Source of the DNA: a virus
DNA length: 20,944 bases
Direction: 5' to 3' (one strand)
Virus record (IMG/VR): IMGVR_UViG_3300043449_001626
Location: 1-20,944 of that record
Positions within the stretch are counted from its first letter, which is position 1; every line of letters starts with the position of its first letter. Positions 6,426 to 12,000 of the stretch are shown here, piece by piece. Position numbers and translations under genes: made by a program. Under the pieces are notes generated by a model. The model saw nothing but the letters and a program-made list of their open reading frames with translations. It did not search any database and was not told the DNA's origin.

Positions 6426-6438
6426 GTTCGCTCCTAAG
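6426..6438 (-). promoter_or_regulatory. RNAPII Shine-Dalgarno within a 13-nt inverted-repeat arm
   Basis: On the minus strand this is CTTAGGAGCGAAC, containing the ribosome-binding TAGGAG of the RNAPII N-terminal subunit. Its exact reverse complement occurs on the same strand at 6594-6606, inside the 3' end of the upstream early gene's mRNA. The early hairpin EP4 lies between the two arms. Confidence 0.7.
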
Positions 6439-6439
6439 A

Positions 6440-6479
6440 GGACATACCAGCGCGCCGGGATAGCGCCTGCCACATGTCC
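6440..6479 (-). promoter_or_regulatory. 5' leader stem-loop of the RNAPII mRNA
   Basis: The minus strand can fold as GGACAT ... CAG-GCGC - 7-nt loop - GCGC-G-CTG ... ATGTCC, with the outer 6-bp arms at 6474-6479 and 6440-6445. If transcription starts about 11 nt from the EP4 loop, this stem begins three or four bases from the RNA 5' end, just upstream of the Shine-Dalgarno. A 5'-terminal stem of this kind could protect mRNA or affect translation (inference). Confidence 0.5.
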
Positions 6480-6500
6480 GTCTTCCCGGCCGGTAGGCCA
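6477..6500 (-). promoter_or_regulatory. early hairpin promoter candidate EP4
   Basis: GGCC GGTA GGCC (6488-6499, plus strand) matches the CC-GGTA-GG core of three other sites. The downstream side on the minus strand (GGGAAGACGG) is a weaker match to the AGnnATGG shared by EP1-EP3, with one extra base. It lies before the RNAPII operon. Confidence 0.55.
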
Positions 6501-6554
6501 AGAGGAGCGCGACAACGGTCGACTGTCTTTGCTGTGGTTCAGTCCACCACTCAC

Positions 6555-6592
6555 AAAAAAAAATAGGCCACCACTCGTGAGAGTGATGACCT
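6555..6592 (-). terminator. strong intrinsic terminator of an early unit
   Basis: The minus strand has a fully paired 12-bp stem (AGGTCATCACTC / GAGTGGTGGCCT, some G-T pairs) with loop TCAC, then A and nine T. It closes the unit of the 89-aa gene and separates it from EP4. Confidence 0.9.
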
Positions 6593-6593
6593 A

Positions 6594-6606
6594 CTTAGGA
6601 GCGAAC
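6594..6606 (-). promoter_or_regulatory. anti-Shine-Dalgarno arm in the tail of an early mRNA
   Basis: On the minus strand this reads GTTCGCTCCTAAG, 3 bases after the stop of the 89-aa gene and before its terminator. It is perfectly complementary over 13 nt to the RNAPII ribosome-binding region at 6426-6438. It could pair in read-through RNA or as a separate RNA. Confidence 0.55.
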
Positions 6607-6609
6607 GGA

Positions 6610-6879
6610 TTACTCGAGGGCGAAGCCGGAAGCGTCGCCTGGGACAGCCGATTGGAACTCCATCTCGAGCTTGCTCAGAATCTGAGCGACGCGCGACGGG
6701 TCTTCATTCAGCCACTGCAGCAAGGTCTTCTCGCTGTGCTTGGATTCCTTGAGCGGAATAGCACCGAGCTTCTTGCGTTTGCCATCTTTCGAAGGCAGGT
6801 ACAGGTTGATGAACCCTTGGGCTTTCCAGCTGTCGTTGTTGGCTTCAGGGGTGCGAGTGGTGTTGGTGTTGAAAGACAT
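6610..6879 (-). CDS. early phage protein (89 aa), unknown function
   Basis: GGAG lies before the ATG at 6879; longer in-frame starts would cross hairpin EP3. The protein has a Thr/Asn-rich start, then a conserved-looking core, GFINLYLPSKDGKRKKLGAI, which reads like a beta hairpin with a basic loop, then a helical part with TLLQWLNEDPSRVAQILSKL. Similar 80-100-residue proteins with a LYLPSKDG-type core occur in phage early regions, but I know no function. It is the only gene between EP3 and a strong terminator, so it is probably expressed alone and early. Confidence 0.8.
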   Translation of the reverse strand: MSFNTNTTRTPEANNDSWKAQGFINLYLPSKDGKRKKLGAIPLKESKHSEKTLLQWLNEDPSRVAQILSKLEMEFQSAVPGDASGFALE

Positions 6880-6916
6880 GTGAGACTCCAAAGATAAAAG
6901 ATTGTCGGCAGGATTT

Positions 6917-6939
6917 GCCATTTCTCGCCCGGTAGGGCG
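6917..6939 (-). promoter_or_regulatory. early hairpin promoter candidate EP3
   Basis: CGCCC GGTA GGGCG (6926-6939, plus strand): 5-bp stem and 4-nt loop. On the minus strand it is followed by AGAAATGGC, matching AGTCATGGA of EP1 and AGGGATGGA of EP2. The putative RNA then starts with a small stem GGCA - 5 nt - TGCC. Confidence 0.65.
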
Positions 6940-7023
6940 TGCACCCAGACAAAAGAACAACCCCCACAGCAACGCAAAGAGCGCAGCATTGTGGAGGAAG
7001 TCGGGTGTTTTGGTTGATGCGAA

Positions 7024-7116
7024 TCAACCGCGATATGCAAGCATGGCTCCTATCCCACCCCAAAGGATGAGATTGAGCATCACGAGTGCAGCTTGTTTGA
7101 GCTTGGCTTTATACAT
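7024..7116 (-). CDS. tiny membrane peptide (30 aa)
   Basis: An ATG at 7116, with AAAGGG upstream, opens a 30-residue frame ending at 7024. A basic start (MYKAKLKQ) is followed by one hydrophobic helix (AALVMLNLILWGGIGAMLAY), the classic shape of a small inner-membrane peptide. It is the last gene of the EP2 unit, 15 bases after the 41-aa gene. Early membrane peptides in N4-like phages may alter host uptake or growth; here that is only a possibility. Confidence 0.6.
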   Translation of the reverse strand: MYKAKLKQAALVMLNLILWGGIGAMLAYRG

Positions 7117-7131
7117 AGGGTTTACCCTTTC

Positions 7132-7257
7132 TTAGTGAAGTTCTAGGTGGTCATACACCAGTGGTTCGAACACGGTGTTTTCGGTGGTGAGGCAGTCAAT
7201 CAGTTCATCGCTGAACTGTTCGACGGCATCGACGAGGTCGTTGAGAAGGTCATTCAT
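7132..7257 (-). CDS. small acidic protein (41 aa)
   Basis: AGGAG lies 7 bases before the ATG at 7257, a good ribosome-binding site. The 41 residues are acidic and helical (MNDLLNDLVDAVEQFSDELID) with one cysteine and an aromatic end. It overlaps the stop of the preceding 63-aa gene by 8 bases. Small acidic early proteins often bind and inhibit host factors, but no family is recognised. Confidence 0.65.
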   Translation of the reverse strand: MNDLLNDLVDAVEQFSDELIDCLTTENTVFEPLVYDHLELH

Positions 7258-7441
7258 GAGTAGTCTCCTGAGGTTGTGAAGAAGGGTTGTAATGGCGCTC
7301 GTCATCTAACCGAACATATTCGGTGATGACGGTTTCAGGTTTCAAGCGCAAGGCCTTGGCCACCTGAAGTGGAGGCAGAGCCTGGCACCAAGCCGAATAG
7401 ATATCAGCCTTGGTTTCTACGGTGCATTGAGAGATGGACAT
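7250..7441 (-). CDS. small protein with possible HTH (63 aa)
   Basis: AAGGAG precedes the ATG at 7441. Residues about 10-40 (KADIYSAWCQALPPLQVAKALRLKPETVITEYVRL) resemble a helix-turn-helix in which LQVAKALRLKPETV would be the turn and recognition helix. A polar tail follows. Early location suggests a regulator, though the fold is only suggested by pattern. An in-frame extension to 7537 is less likely because it would overlap the preceding gene without a ribosome site. Confidence 0.7.
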   Translation of the reverse strand: MSISQCTVETKADIYSAWCQALPPLQVAKALRLKPETVITEYVRLDDERHYNPSSQPQETTHE

Positions 7442-7451
7442 AAAGAACTCC

Positions 7452-7673
7452 TTAGTTGGATGGATAGCGTTGCTCGAAGCGGACCACATTGCGCACCAGA
7501 AAAGCAGCAATGAAGGCTTGAGCAGCCGCAAAAGCAAAAGGTATGTACTGGCATGGCTCTGGCCAGAAAAGGCCTAGAACAAGCTGTCCGCAAGCAGAGA
7601 TGGCCATGAACATGGCAACACCGAGTTCACGGTGGATGTAGAACAGTTGTTTGATTCGTTTAGATGTCAGCAT
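7452..7673 (-). CDS. small two-pass membrane protein (73 aa)
   Basis: GGAG precedes the ATG at 7673, which is chosen over an ATG at 7721 lying close to the EP2 start point. A basic N-terminus (MLTSKRIKQLFYIHRE) leads into two hydrophobic helices, about residues 18-38 (AMFMAISACGQLVLGLF) and 46-62 (YIPFAFAAAQAFIAAFL), then a basic end. It is the first gene of the EP2 unit. Its ribosome-binding site is in the second arm of a perfect 9-bp inverted repeat in the leader (7676-7684 / 7714-7722). Function unknown. Confidence 0.7.
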   Translation of the reverse strand: MLTSKRIKQLFYIHRELGVAMFMAISACGQLVLGLFWPEPCQYIPFAFAAAQAFIAAFLVRNVVRFEQRYPSN

Positions 7674-7675
7674 GA

Positions 7676-7722
7676 GATGTCTCCATTGGTTGATTGAAGT
7701 GGGGATGTCAACGGGAGACATC
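7676..7722 (-). promoter_or_regulatory. leader inverted repeat covering an early ribosome-binding site
   Basis: GATGTCTCC (7714-7722 on the minus strand) and its perfect complement GGAGACATC (7676-7684) are separated by 29 nt. The second arm holds the GGAG used by the 73-aa membrane gene, so a fold would hide it. Confidence 0.55.
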
Positions 7723-7724
7723 TT

Positions 7725-7747
7725 TCCATCCCTCGTCCGGTAGGACG
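7725..7747 (-). promoter_or_regulatory. early hairpin promoter candidate EP2
   Basis: CGTCC GGTA GGACG (7734-7747, plus strand), then AGGGATGGA downstream on the minus strand. Stem sequence differs from EP1 and EP3 while pairing is kept, which argues for a functional hairpin. Confidence 0.65.
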
Positions 7748-7945
7748 TTGAGCCTATCGGCTAAGTATCGGTATGGGGATTAAGTTAGTTAGTGCTCGCT
7801 AACGTGAGGGTTATCACTGAACTGAGACTTCGCTCAGTCTTTCTCCCAAATACCTGCAGCTGAACCTATCGGTTCAGGGCAAGGATTGCCCATGCAGTTC
7901 TCCCTATCTAGAACTGACTGACTCTGAGTTGTGTAGTTGTGTAGA
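7748..7945. other. noncoding hairpin cluster
   Basis: About 200 bases (within the 303-base gap 7674-7976) hold no convincing gene but at least five inverted repeats on the plus strand: AGCC TATC GGCT (7751-7762), CTCGC TAAC GTGAG (7795-7808), ACTGAG 6 nt CTCAGT (7821-7838), TGAACC TATC GGTTCA (7861-7876) and, directly beside it, GGGCAA GGA TTGCCC (7877-7891). A tandem 8-mer AGTTGTGT occurs at 7927-7942. It may be a structured RNA, a set of protein sites or polymerase-binding hairpins. Confidence 0.5.
7834..7893 (-). CDS. possible 19-aa leader peptide
   Basis: AGGGAG lies 6-7 bases before an ATG at 7893; the frame codes for MGNPCPEPIGSAAGIWEKD and stops at 7834. The start codon touches the arm of a 6-bp hairpin with a 3-nt loop. 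The peptide is too short to judge by composition and no promoter is seen right before it, so it may be chance. Confidence 0.2.
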   Translation of the reverse strand: MGNPCPEPIGSAAGIWEKD

Positions 7946-7971
7946 AAGGGAAACCCCACCGAAGTGGGGTT
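7945..7971 (-). terminator. intrinsic terminator after the first early gene
   Basis: On the minus strand AACCCCAC TTCG GTGGGGTT forms an 8-bp stem with a stable TTCG loop, followed by a broken pyrimidine tract (TTTCCCTTT). It lies 5 bases after the stop of the 64-aa gene, so termination may be incomplete. Confidence 0.7.
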
Positions 7972-7976
7972 GGAGC

Positions 7977-8171
7977 TTAGGCTTGGAGGGCTTTAGCTTT
8001 GGCAGTGGCGATAGCTTGGTCTTGTTCGATTTCCCAGACTTGGACGTGCTTGTCACCGACGGTAGCGATGCGGTGGACGATGTCGCCAGAGGCTGAGAAG
8101 GCGAGAGCGTATTTCTCGAGACCAGCACAGAGGCTGACGAATACTGAGAGGGCTGCGCGGATTGCATTCAT
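7977..8171 (-). CDS. first early gene, small protein (64 aa)
   Basis: AGGAG precedes the ATG at 8171 and the gene lies about 40 bases after EP1. It has an Ala/Val-rich N-terminal part (MNAIRAALSVFVSLCAGLEK), a beta-like middle and an Ala/Lys-rich helical end. No family is recognised. It sits alone between EP1 and a terminator, so it is expected to be among the first phage products in the cell. Confidence 0.75.
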   Translation of the reverse strand: MNAIRAALSVFVSLCAGLEKYALAFSASGDIVHRIATVGDKHVQVWEIEQDQAIATAKAKALQA

Positions 8172-8207
8172 AGTGATAACTCCTGATGTTCATGAACGGA
8201 CGGAATG

Positions 8208-8230
8208 TCCATGACTCACCCGGTAGGGTG
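8208..8230 (-). promoter_or_regulatory. early hairpin promoter candidate EP1
   Basis: CACCC GGTA GGGTG (8217-8230, plus strand), followed on the minus strand by AGTCATGGA. The expected RNA would begin near the A of ATGG, about 11 bases from the loop as in N4 virion-polymerase promoters, and would then fold GGAC - 5 nt - GTCC and GTTCATGAAC. Confidence 0.65.
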
Positions 8231-8587
8231 GATGAGGAGTAGAGGTATAGCGGAGCTATAGGGGGGGGTAGTCTAGGAATTGTGTAGTGGACTACCAGTA
8301 CTGCATCCGTACCCCGCTACAAAAAATCTGAAAAACCCGACCCCTAAAATTTTGCAGATTGCGCACAGAAAACCTGTGCCTAATTTTTAAGCACAATGCC
8401 CGACCGAAGTTGAGGGGTTTGGTTTTTATGTAAACTGCGGCTTGTCCGCTCCCCCCCCCCCGGTTTCACCTACCCTGCGTACTTATATTTAATGGTCTTA
8501 TATATAGCTATTTAGTATTACACTCTATTAGCTATTTTCTTTTTGGTTTACTATAGGAACCCTATAAGGTGATTTCTAGAGGAACCA
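8231..8587. other. divergent noncoding junction with homopolymer tracts
   Basis: No gene is seen in these 357 bases between the leftward early genes and the rightward virion genes. Contents: hairpin TATAGC GGA GCTATA (8246-8260), G8 (8261-8268), GTAG TGGA CTAC (8284-8295), terminator-like GCACAG 5 nt CTGTGC plus T-rich tail on the plus strand (8363-8388), C11 (8451-8461), an AT-rich block (about 8480-8580) with direct repeat TAGCTATTT (8505-8513, 8529-8537), and TATAGG AAC CCTATA (8552-8566). The AT block probably holds the late promoter. In N4 the genome ends lie between the equivalents of these two gene sets. Confidence 0.5.
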
Positions 8588-9298
8588 ATGACCGCTCTTA
8601 CCGTAGATCAATTCAAGATGGCTCTTCCAGATAAGGTGAAGAAGAGCATCAATCAGGAGTTGGTTGACCAGATCAACCAGACCTTGGCCGATCCCGAGAT
8701 GTATGAGGCCTACAGGGATAACCTACTGAGCTATACGAAGGTGATGGCTGATGGCCGGTTCAAGGTGCAGGAGTATGTTAATGCCGTAAAGTACGTGAGC
8801 CACAAGCTGATGGGGGCCACGAACATCGAGGCGTATTCAAAGACGTTTCCTGACAAGATCCAGAGGTTTGCTGCTGCTGGGGTGACGGCCAAGGACATTG
8901 CGAGCTATGTCACGGCCTACAACAAAAGCAAGCTGGTCAACCTGATCTTTGAGCAGACCTTGATTCCCAGCTACGTGCTGAACCAGGATCTGTACCAGAA
9001 GGCCTTGAATGTGCAGGCCGAGCTGATGGTGACGGCGCGCAGTGAAAAGGTGAGGTCCGATGCAGCTAACTCCTTGCTGTCCCACCTCAAGATGCCAGAG
9101 ACCCAGAAGGTCGAGCTGGATGTGAAGGTCAAGGAAGATGGGAGCATTGCCCAGTTGCGGCAGGCTACGTTGGAGCTGGCCCGCGCGCAGCGCTTGGCCA
9201 TGGAATCAGGACAGGTCACCGCACAGGATGTGGCCCACAGTCGGGTGATTCCGGCTGAAGTGTTTGATGTCGAGGCCAAGGAAGTAACTCATGATTGA
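8588..9298 (+). CDS. putative terminase small subunit (N4 gp69-like)
   Basis: The 236-aa product is helical and polar, with no membrane segment. The ATG at 8588 has AGAGGA upstream. It overlaps the large terminase start by 8 bases, the usual place of a small terminase subunit, and N4 gp69 sits in the same relation to gp68. Repeated helical blocks (DKVKKSINQELVDQINQTLA, KLVNLIFEQTLIPSYVLNQD) and an acidic end fit a DNA- or ATPase-binding packaging protein. The role rests on context; no HTH stands out. Confidence 0.7.
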   Translation: MTALTVDQFKMALPDKVKKSINQELVDQINQTLADPEMYEAYRDNLLSYTKVMADGRFKVQEYVNAVKYVSHKLMGATNIEAYSKTFPDKIQRFAAAGVTAKDIASYVTAYNKSKLVNLIFEQTLIPSYVLNQDLYQKALNVQAELMVTARSEKVRSDAANSLLSHLKMPETQKVELDVKVKEDGSIAQLRQATLELARAQRLAMESGQVTAQDVAHSRVIPAEVFDVEAKEVTHD

Positions 9299-10901
9299 CC
9301 CAGTAGCAGAGGCCCTGGCACCGTGGACGGTGGAGCAGTACCTGAATGAAACCGACTACCAGCACGATCCGAACTACGTGCCTAGTGACTTTGCACTCGA
9401 GTTCGTCACCTTCATCAAGCTGGTGAATGGCGCGCAGGGTGAGGAAAACAAGACCCCGCTGGTCCACTACCGGATGCTCGATACGATCACCTACGGTGGC
9501 CGGCGAATTATCAACCTCTGCCACCGCGGTATCGCTAAGACCACTGTGATGGGCGAATACCTGTTCCTCTACATTGGCACCTACGGTGAGATCCCGGGGT
9601 TCGGCCGAATCGACCTGGCCCTTTACGTTTCGGACTCGATCGAGAACGGTGTGAAAAACATGCGCAAGAACTTGGAGTTCCGCTGGGACAGTTCCGATTT
9701 TCTGAAGCAGTACATCCCCGAGATCCGTTTCACGGACATCCGCTGGGAATTTAAGAATGCCGACGGCAAAGTCTTTATCGTCAAAGGCTACGGCGCCAAG
9801 ACCGGTGTGCGCGGTGCGAAAGAGCTGGGCAAACGTCCGCAGCTGGCCGTGCTCGATGACTTGATCTCAGATGAGGATGCGCGTTCCGCGACGGTGGTCT
9901 CTGCTGTGGAAGACACCGTGTACAAAGCGGTGGACTATGCGCTTCACCCAACCAAGAACATGATCATCTGGTCTGGTACGCCGTTCAATGCAAAAGATCC
10001 GCTGTACAAAGCTGTTGAGTCTGGTGCATGGGGCGTCAACGTGTTCCCAGTGTGCGAGCAGTACCCTTGTACCCGTGAAGAGTTCCGTGGTTCATGGCCT
10101 GATCGATTCACCTACGACTATGTCAAGCAGCAGTACGACAACGCGGTGAAGCTGGGCAAGGTCGACACCTTCAACCAGGAATTGATGCTGCGAATCATGA
10201 GCGAAGAAGATCGCATGATTCAAGACAGCGACATCTGCTGGTACAACATTGACTTGGTGCTGCGCAACAAGAGCCGATTCAACTTCTACATCACCACCGA
10301 CTTTGCCACGTCCATCAAGGACAAATCCGACTACTCAGTAATTTCAGTCTGGGCCTACAACAATGTGGGTGATTGGCTCTGGGTAGATGGCATCTGCAAA
10401 CGTCAACTCATGGATGCCAACATCAATGATCTCTTCCGTCTCGCGCAGGTCTACCGTCCACAAGCTGTGGGCATTGAGGTTACTGGTCAGCAGGGTGGAT
10501 TCATCCAATGGATCCAAAGTCAAATGCTCGAGAGGAATATTTACTTCCCTCTTGCTTCCGAAGGCAATGACACCAAGCCCGGCATCCGACCCAACACCAA
10601 TAAACTCGTTCGGTTTAATACCGTGGTTCCTCTGTTCAAAGCACGTAAAGTCTTTTTCCCGCTAGAGAAGAAGGCAGAGCCTACAATGGCGGAAGCCGTT
10701 AACGAATTGAGCCTGGTTTCCGTTTCTGGATTCCGTAGTAAGCACGATGACTTCATCGACACGATCTCGATGCTGGCATCACTGAACGCTTGGAAACCTT
10801 CAGAGGAAGCCCCGCTGAAGACTTCAAGCAAGGGCGATGGGGTGTGGGAGCTCGACGTAGAAGAAGAGCCCGACAACCGGATGGCGTCGTACATCGTGTA
10901 A
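9291..10901 (+). CDS. terminase large subunit (N4 gp68-like)
   Basis: The DNA-packaging motor, 536 aa. The ATPase part shows a Walker A-like HRGIAKTT at about residues 78-85, Walker B LAVLDD at about 185-190, and the coupling motif SGTPF at about 228-232. The nuclease part shows the three acidic clusters of the RNase H-like fold: D337 (TTDFAT), E396 (GIEVTG) and D486/D487 (KHDDFID). It would cut concatemeric DNA and pump it into the prohead through the portal. It overlaps the putative small subunit by 8 bases and is followed after 10 bases by the adaptor gene. Complete. Confidence 0.95.
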   Translation: MIDPVAEALAPWTVEQYLNETDYQHDPNYVPSDFALEFVTFIKLVNGAQGEENKTPLVHYRMLDTITYGGRRIINLCHRGIAKTTVMGEYLFLYIGTYGEIPGFGRIDLALYVSDSIENGVKNMRKNLEFRWDSSDFLKQYIPEIRFTDIRWEFKNADGKVFIVKGYGAKTGVRGAKELGKRPQLAVLDDLISDEDARSATVVSAVEDTVYKAVDYALHPTKNMIIWSGTPFNAKDPLYKAVESGAWGVNVFPVCEQYPCTREEFRGSWPDRFTYDYVKQQYDNAVKLGKVDTFNQELMLRIMSEEDRMIQDSDICWYNIDLVLRNKSRFNFYITTDFATSIKDKSDYSVISVWAYNNVGDWLWVDGICKRQLMDANINDLFRLAQVYRPQAVGIEVTGQQGGFIQWIQSQMLERNIYFPLASEGNDTKPGIRPNTNKLVRFNTVVPLFKARKVFFPLEKKAEPTMAEAVNELSLVSVSGFRSKHDDFIDTISMLASLNAWKPSEEAPLKTSSKGDGVWELDVEEEPDNRMASYIV

Positions 10902-10911
10902 GGAATCAATC

Positions 10912-11655
10912 ATGAATCTCAAAGAAATCTTCGACCAGCTCACCTATGGCGAGCTCTCTCAAATCTCTATCGGTGGCGGGGCCGCTGGCCAAATCCGTCC
11001 TGAGGACTATGCCAAGCTGGTGGCTCACACCAACCTGGGCCTGACCGCGCTGTACAAGCGCTTCAACCTGAAGGTGGGCCGCTTCACACTCGAGCTGCAG
11101 CCTGGGTTGTTGAACTACCAACTGAACTCGGCCTACTGCAAGAGCAATGCTCGAAGCAAGCAGGTGCTGAAGTACATCGACGACACGGCCATGCCTTTCA
11201 AGGACACGCTGCTGAAGGTGGAATACGTGTTTGCTGAGACTGGTTTTGAGTTCAGCGTGAACAATCCCGTCGACTTGCTGTCTATGAACACCCCAAGCCA
11301 GCGTGTTTTGACGGTGCCGGCAGACATTGTGGCCAAACTGGACACCCTGCCTGACGAGCTGAAGACCGATACCCTGGAAGTCGTGTTCCGAGCCAACCAC
11401 CCGAAGATCCTGACCGACGAAGGCGAGATCGAACCGGAAGAAACCGAGCTCGAGCTGCCAGAAACACACGTCGATGCGCTGCTTTACTACATCGCCAGCC
11501 GCGTGCACACCCCAGCGGGCATCGGGGGCGAGGACAACACGGGCAACATCTACTACCAGAAGTACGAGATGGCCTGCCAGGAGCTGGAGAACCAGAACCT
11601 GCAGATCGACAAGGGTGCCCAGTACAACCGTATCGAGAAAAACGGCTGGGTCTGA
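10912..11655 (+). CDS. head-tail adaptor / neck protein (N4 gp67-like)
   Basis: A GGAATC-type ribosome site precedes the ATG; the product has 247 residues. Its C-terminal third (HVDALLYYIASRVHTPAGIG ... NIYYQKYEMACQELENQNL) is the helical pattern of phage adaptor proteins that stack under the portal, where paired helices with an ALxYYIASRxxxP element are common. The location directly after the large terminase equals N4 gp67, a neck/tail structural protein. The N-terminal part begins with a helix (NLKEIFDQLTYGELSQI). The role in the neck is by family and context. Confidence 0.75.
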   Translation: MNLKEIFDQLTYGELSQISIGGGAAGQIRPEDYAKLVAHTNLGLTALYKRFNLKVGRFTLELQPGLLNYQLNSAYCKSNARSKQVLKYIDDTAMPFKDTLLKVEYVFAETGFEFSVNNPVDLLSMNTPSQRVLTVPADIVAKLDTLPDELKTDTLEVVFRANHPKILTDEGEIEPEETELELPETHVDALLYYIASRVHTPAGIGGEDNTGNIYYQKYEMACQELENQNLQIDKGAQYNRIEKNGWV

Positions 11656-11657
11656 GT

Positions 11658-11939
11658 ATGGAAAAAGATTCTCGACTCGAGCGCGCGGGGGTGTCTGGGT
11701 ACAACAAGCCCAAGCGCACCCCAGGCCATGCCACCAAGAGCCACATCGTTGTGGCCAAGTCAGGCGACCTGGTCAAGACCATCCGGTTTGGCCAGCAAGG
11801 TGTGTCGGGTAGCCCTAAAAAACAGGGCGAATCTAATTCCTACCGCGATCGCAGGGAAGCTTTCAAGGCCAGACATGCCAAAAACATCGCCAAAGGCAAG
11901 ATGTCAGCGGCTTATTGGGCCGACAAAGTGAAGTGGTAA
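11658..11939 (+). CDS. conserved basic phage protein (93 aa)
   Basis: Short, very basic, with the sequence flow RAGVSGYNKPKRTPGHATKS, VVAKSGDLVKTIRFGQQGV, and ARHAKNIAKGKMSAAYWADK. I recognise this as a widespread phage protein that often lies among virion and packaging genes, with no established function. A KW end and many Arg/Lys suggest DNA or capsid contact. It begins 2 bases after the adaptor gene and is followed by a two-way terminator. Complete. Confidence 0.85.
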   Translation: MEKDSRLERAGVSGYNKPKRTPGHATKSHIVVAKSGDLVKTIRFGQQGVSGSPKKQGESNSYRDRREAFKARHAKNIAKGKMSAAYWADKVKW

Positions 11940-11955
11940 ACCCGCTGCAAACATG

Positions 11956-11983
11956 AAAAAAGCCCCGTGATTGGGGCTTTTTT
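11956..11983. terminator. bidirectional intrinsic terminator
   Basis: AAAAAAGCCCC - 6 nt - GGGGCTTTTTT works on both strands. It ends the rightward unit at 11939 and the leftward dUTPase at 12001. Confidence 0.9.
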
Positions 11984-12000
11984 CTTTGGTTTGTCGGGAT

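Noticed and set aside
6845-7063. Minus-strand frame with a lipobox-like LLSGC
   Set aside because: The frame crosses hairpin EP3, overlaps two better-supported genes and lacks a ribosome site at its start.
7748-7945. CRISPR-like array
   Set aside because: The inverted repeats differ in sequence and spacing and there are no repeated direct units with spacers.
8270-8350. Possible tRNA-like folding in the junction
   Set aside because: No acceptor, anticodon and T-arm set could be fitted, and no GGTTCGA-type T-loop is present.
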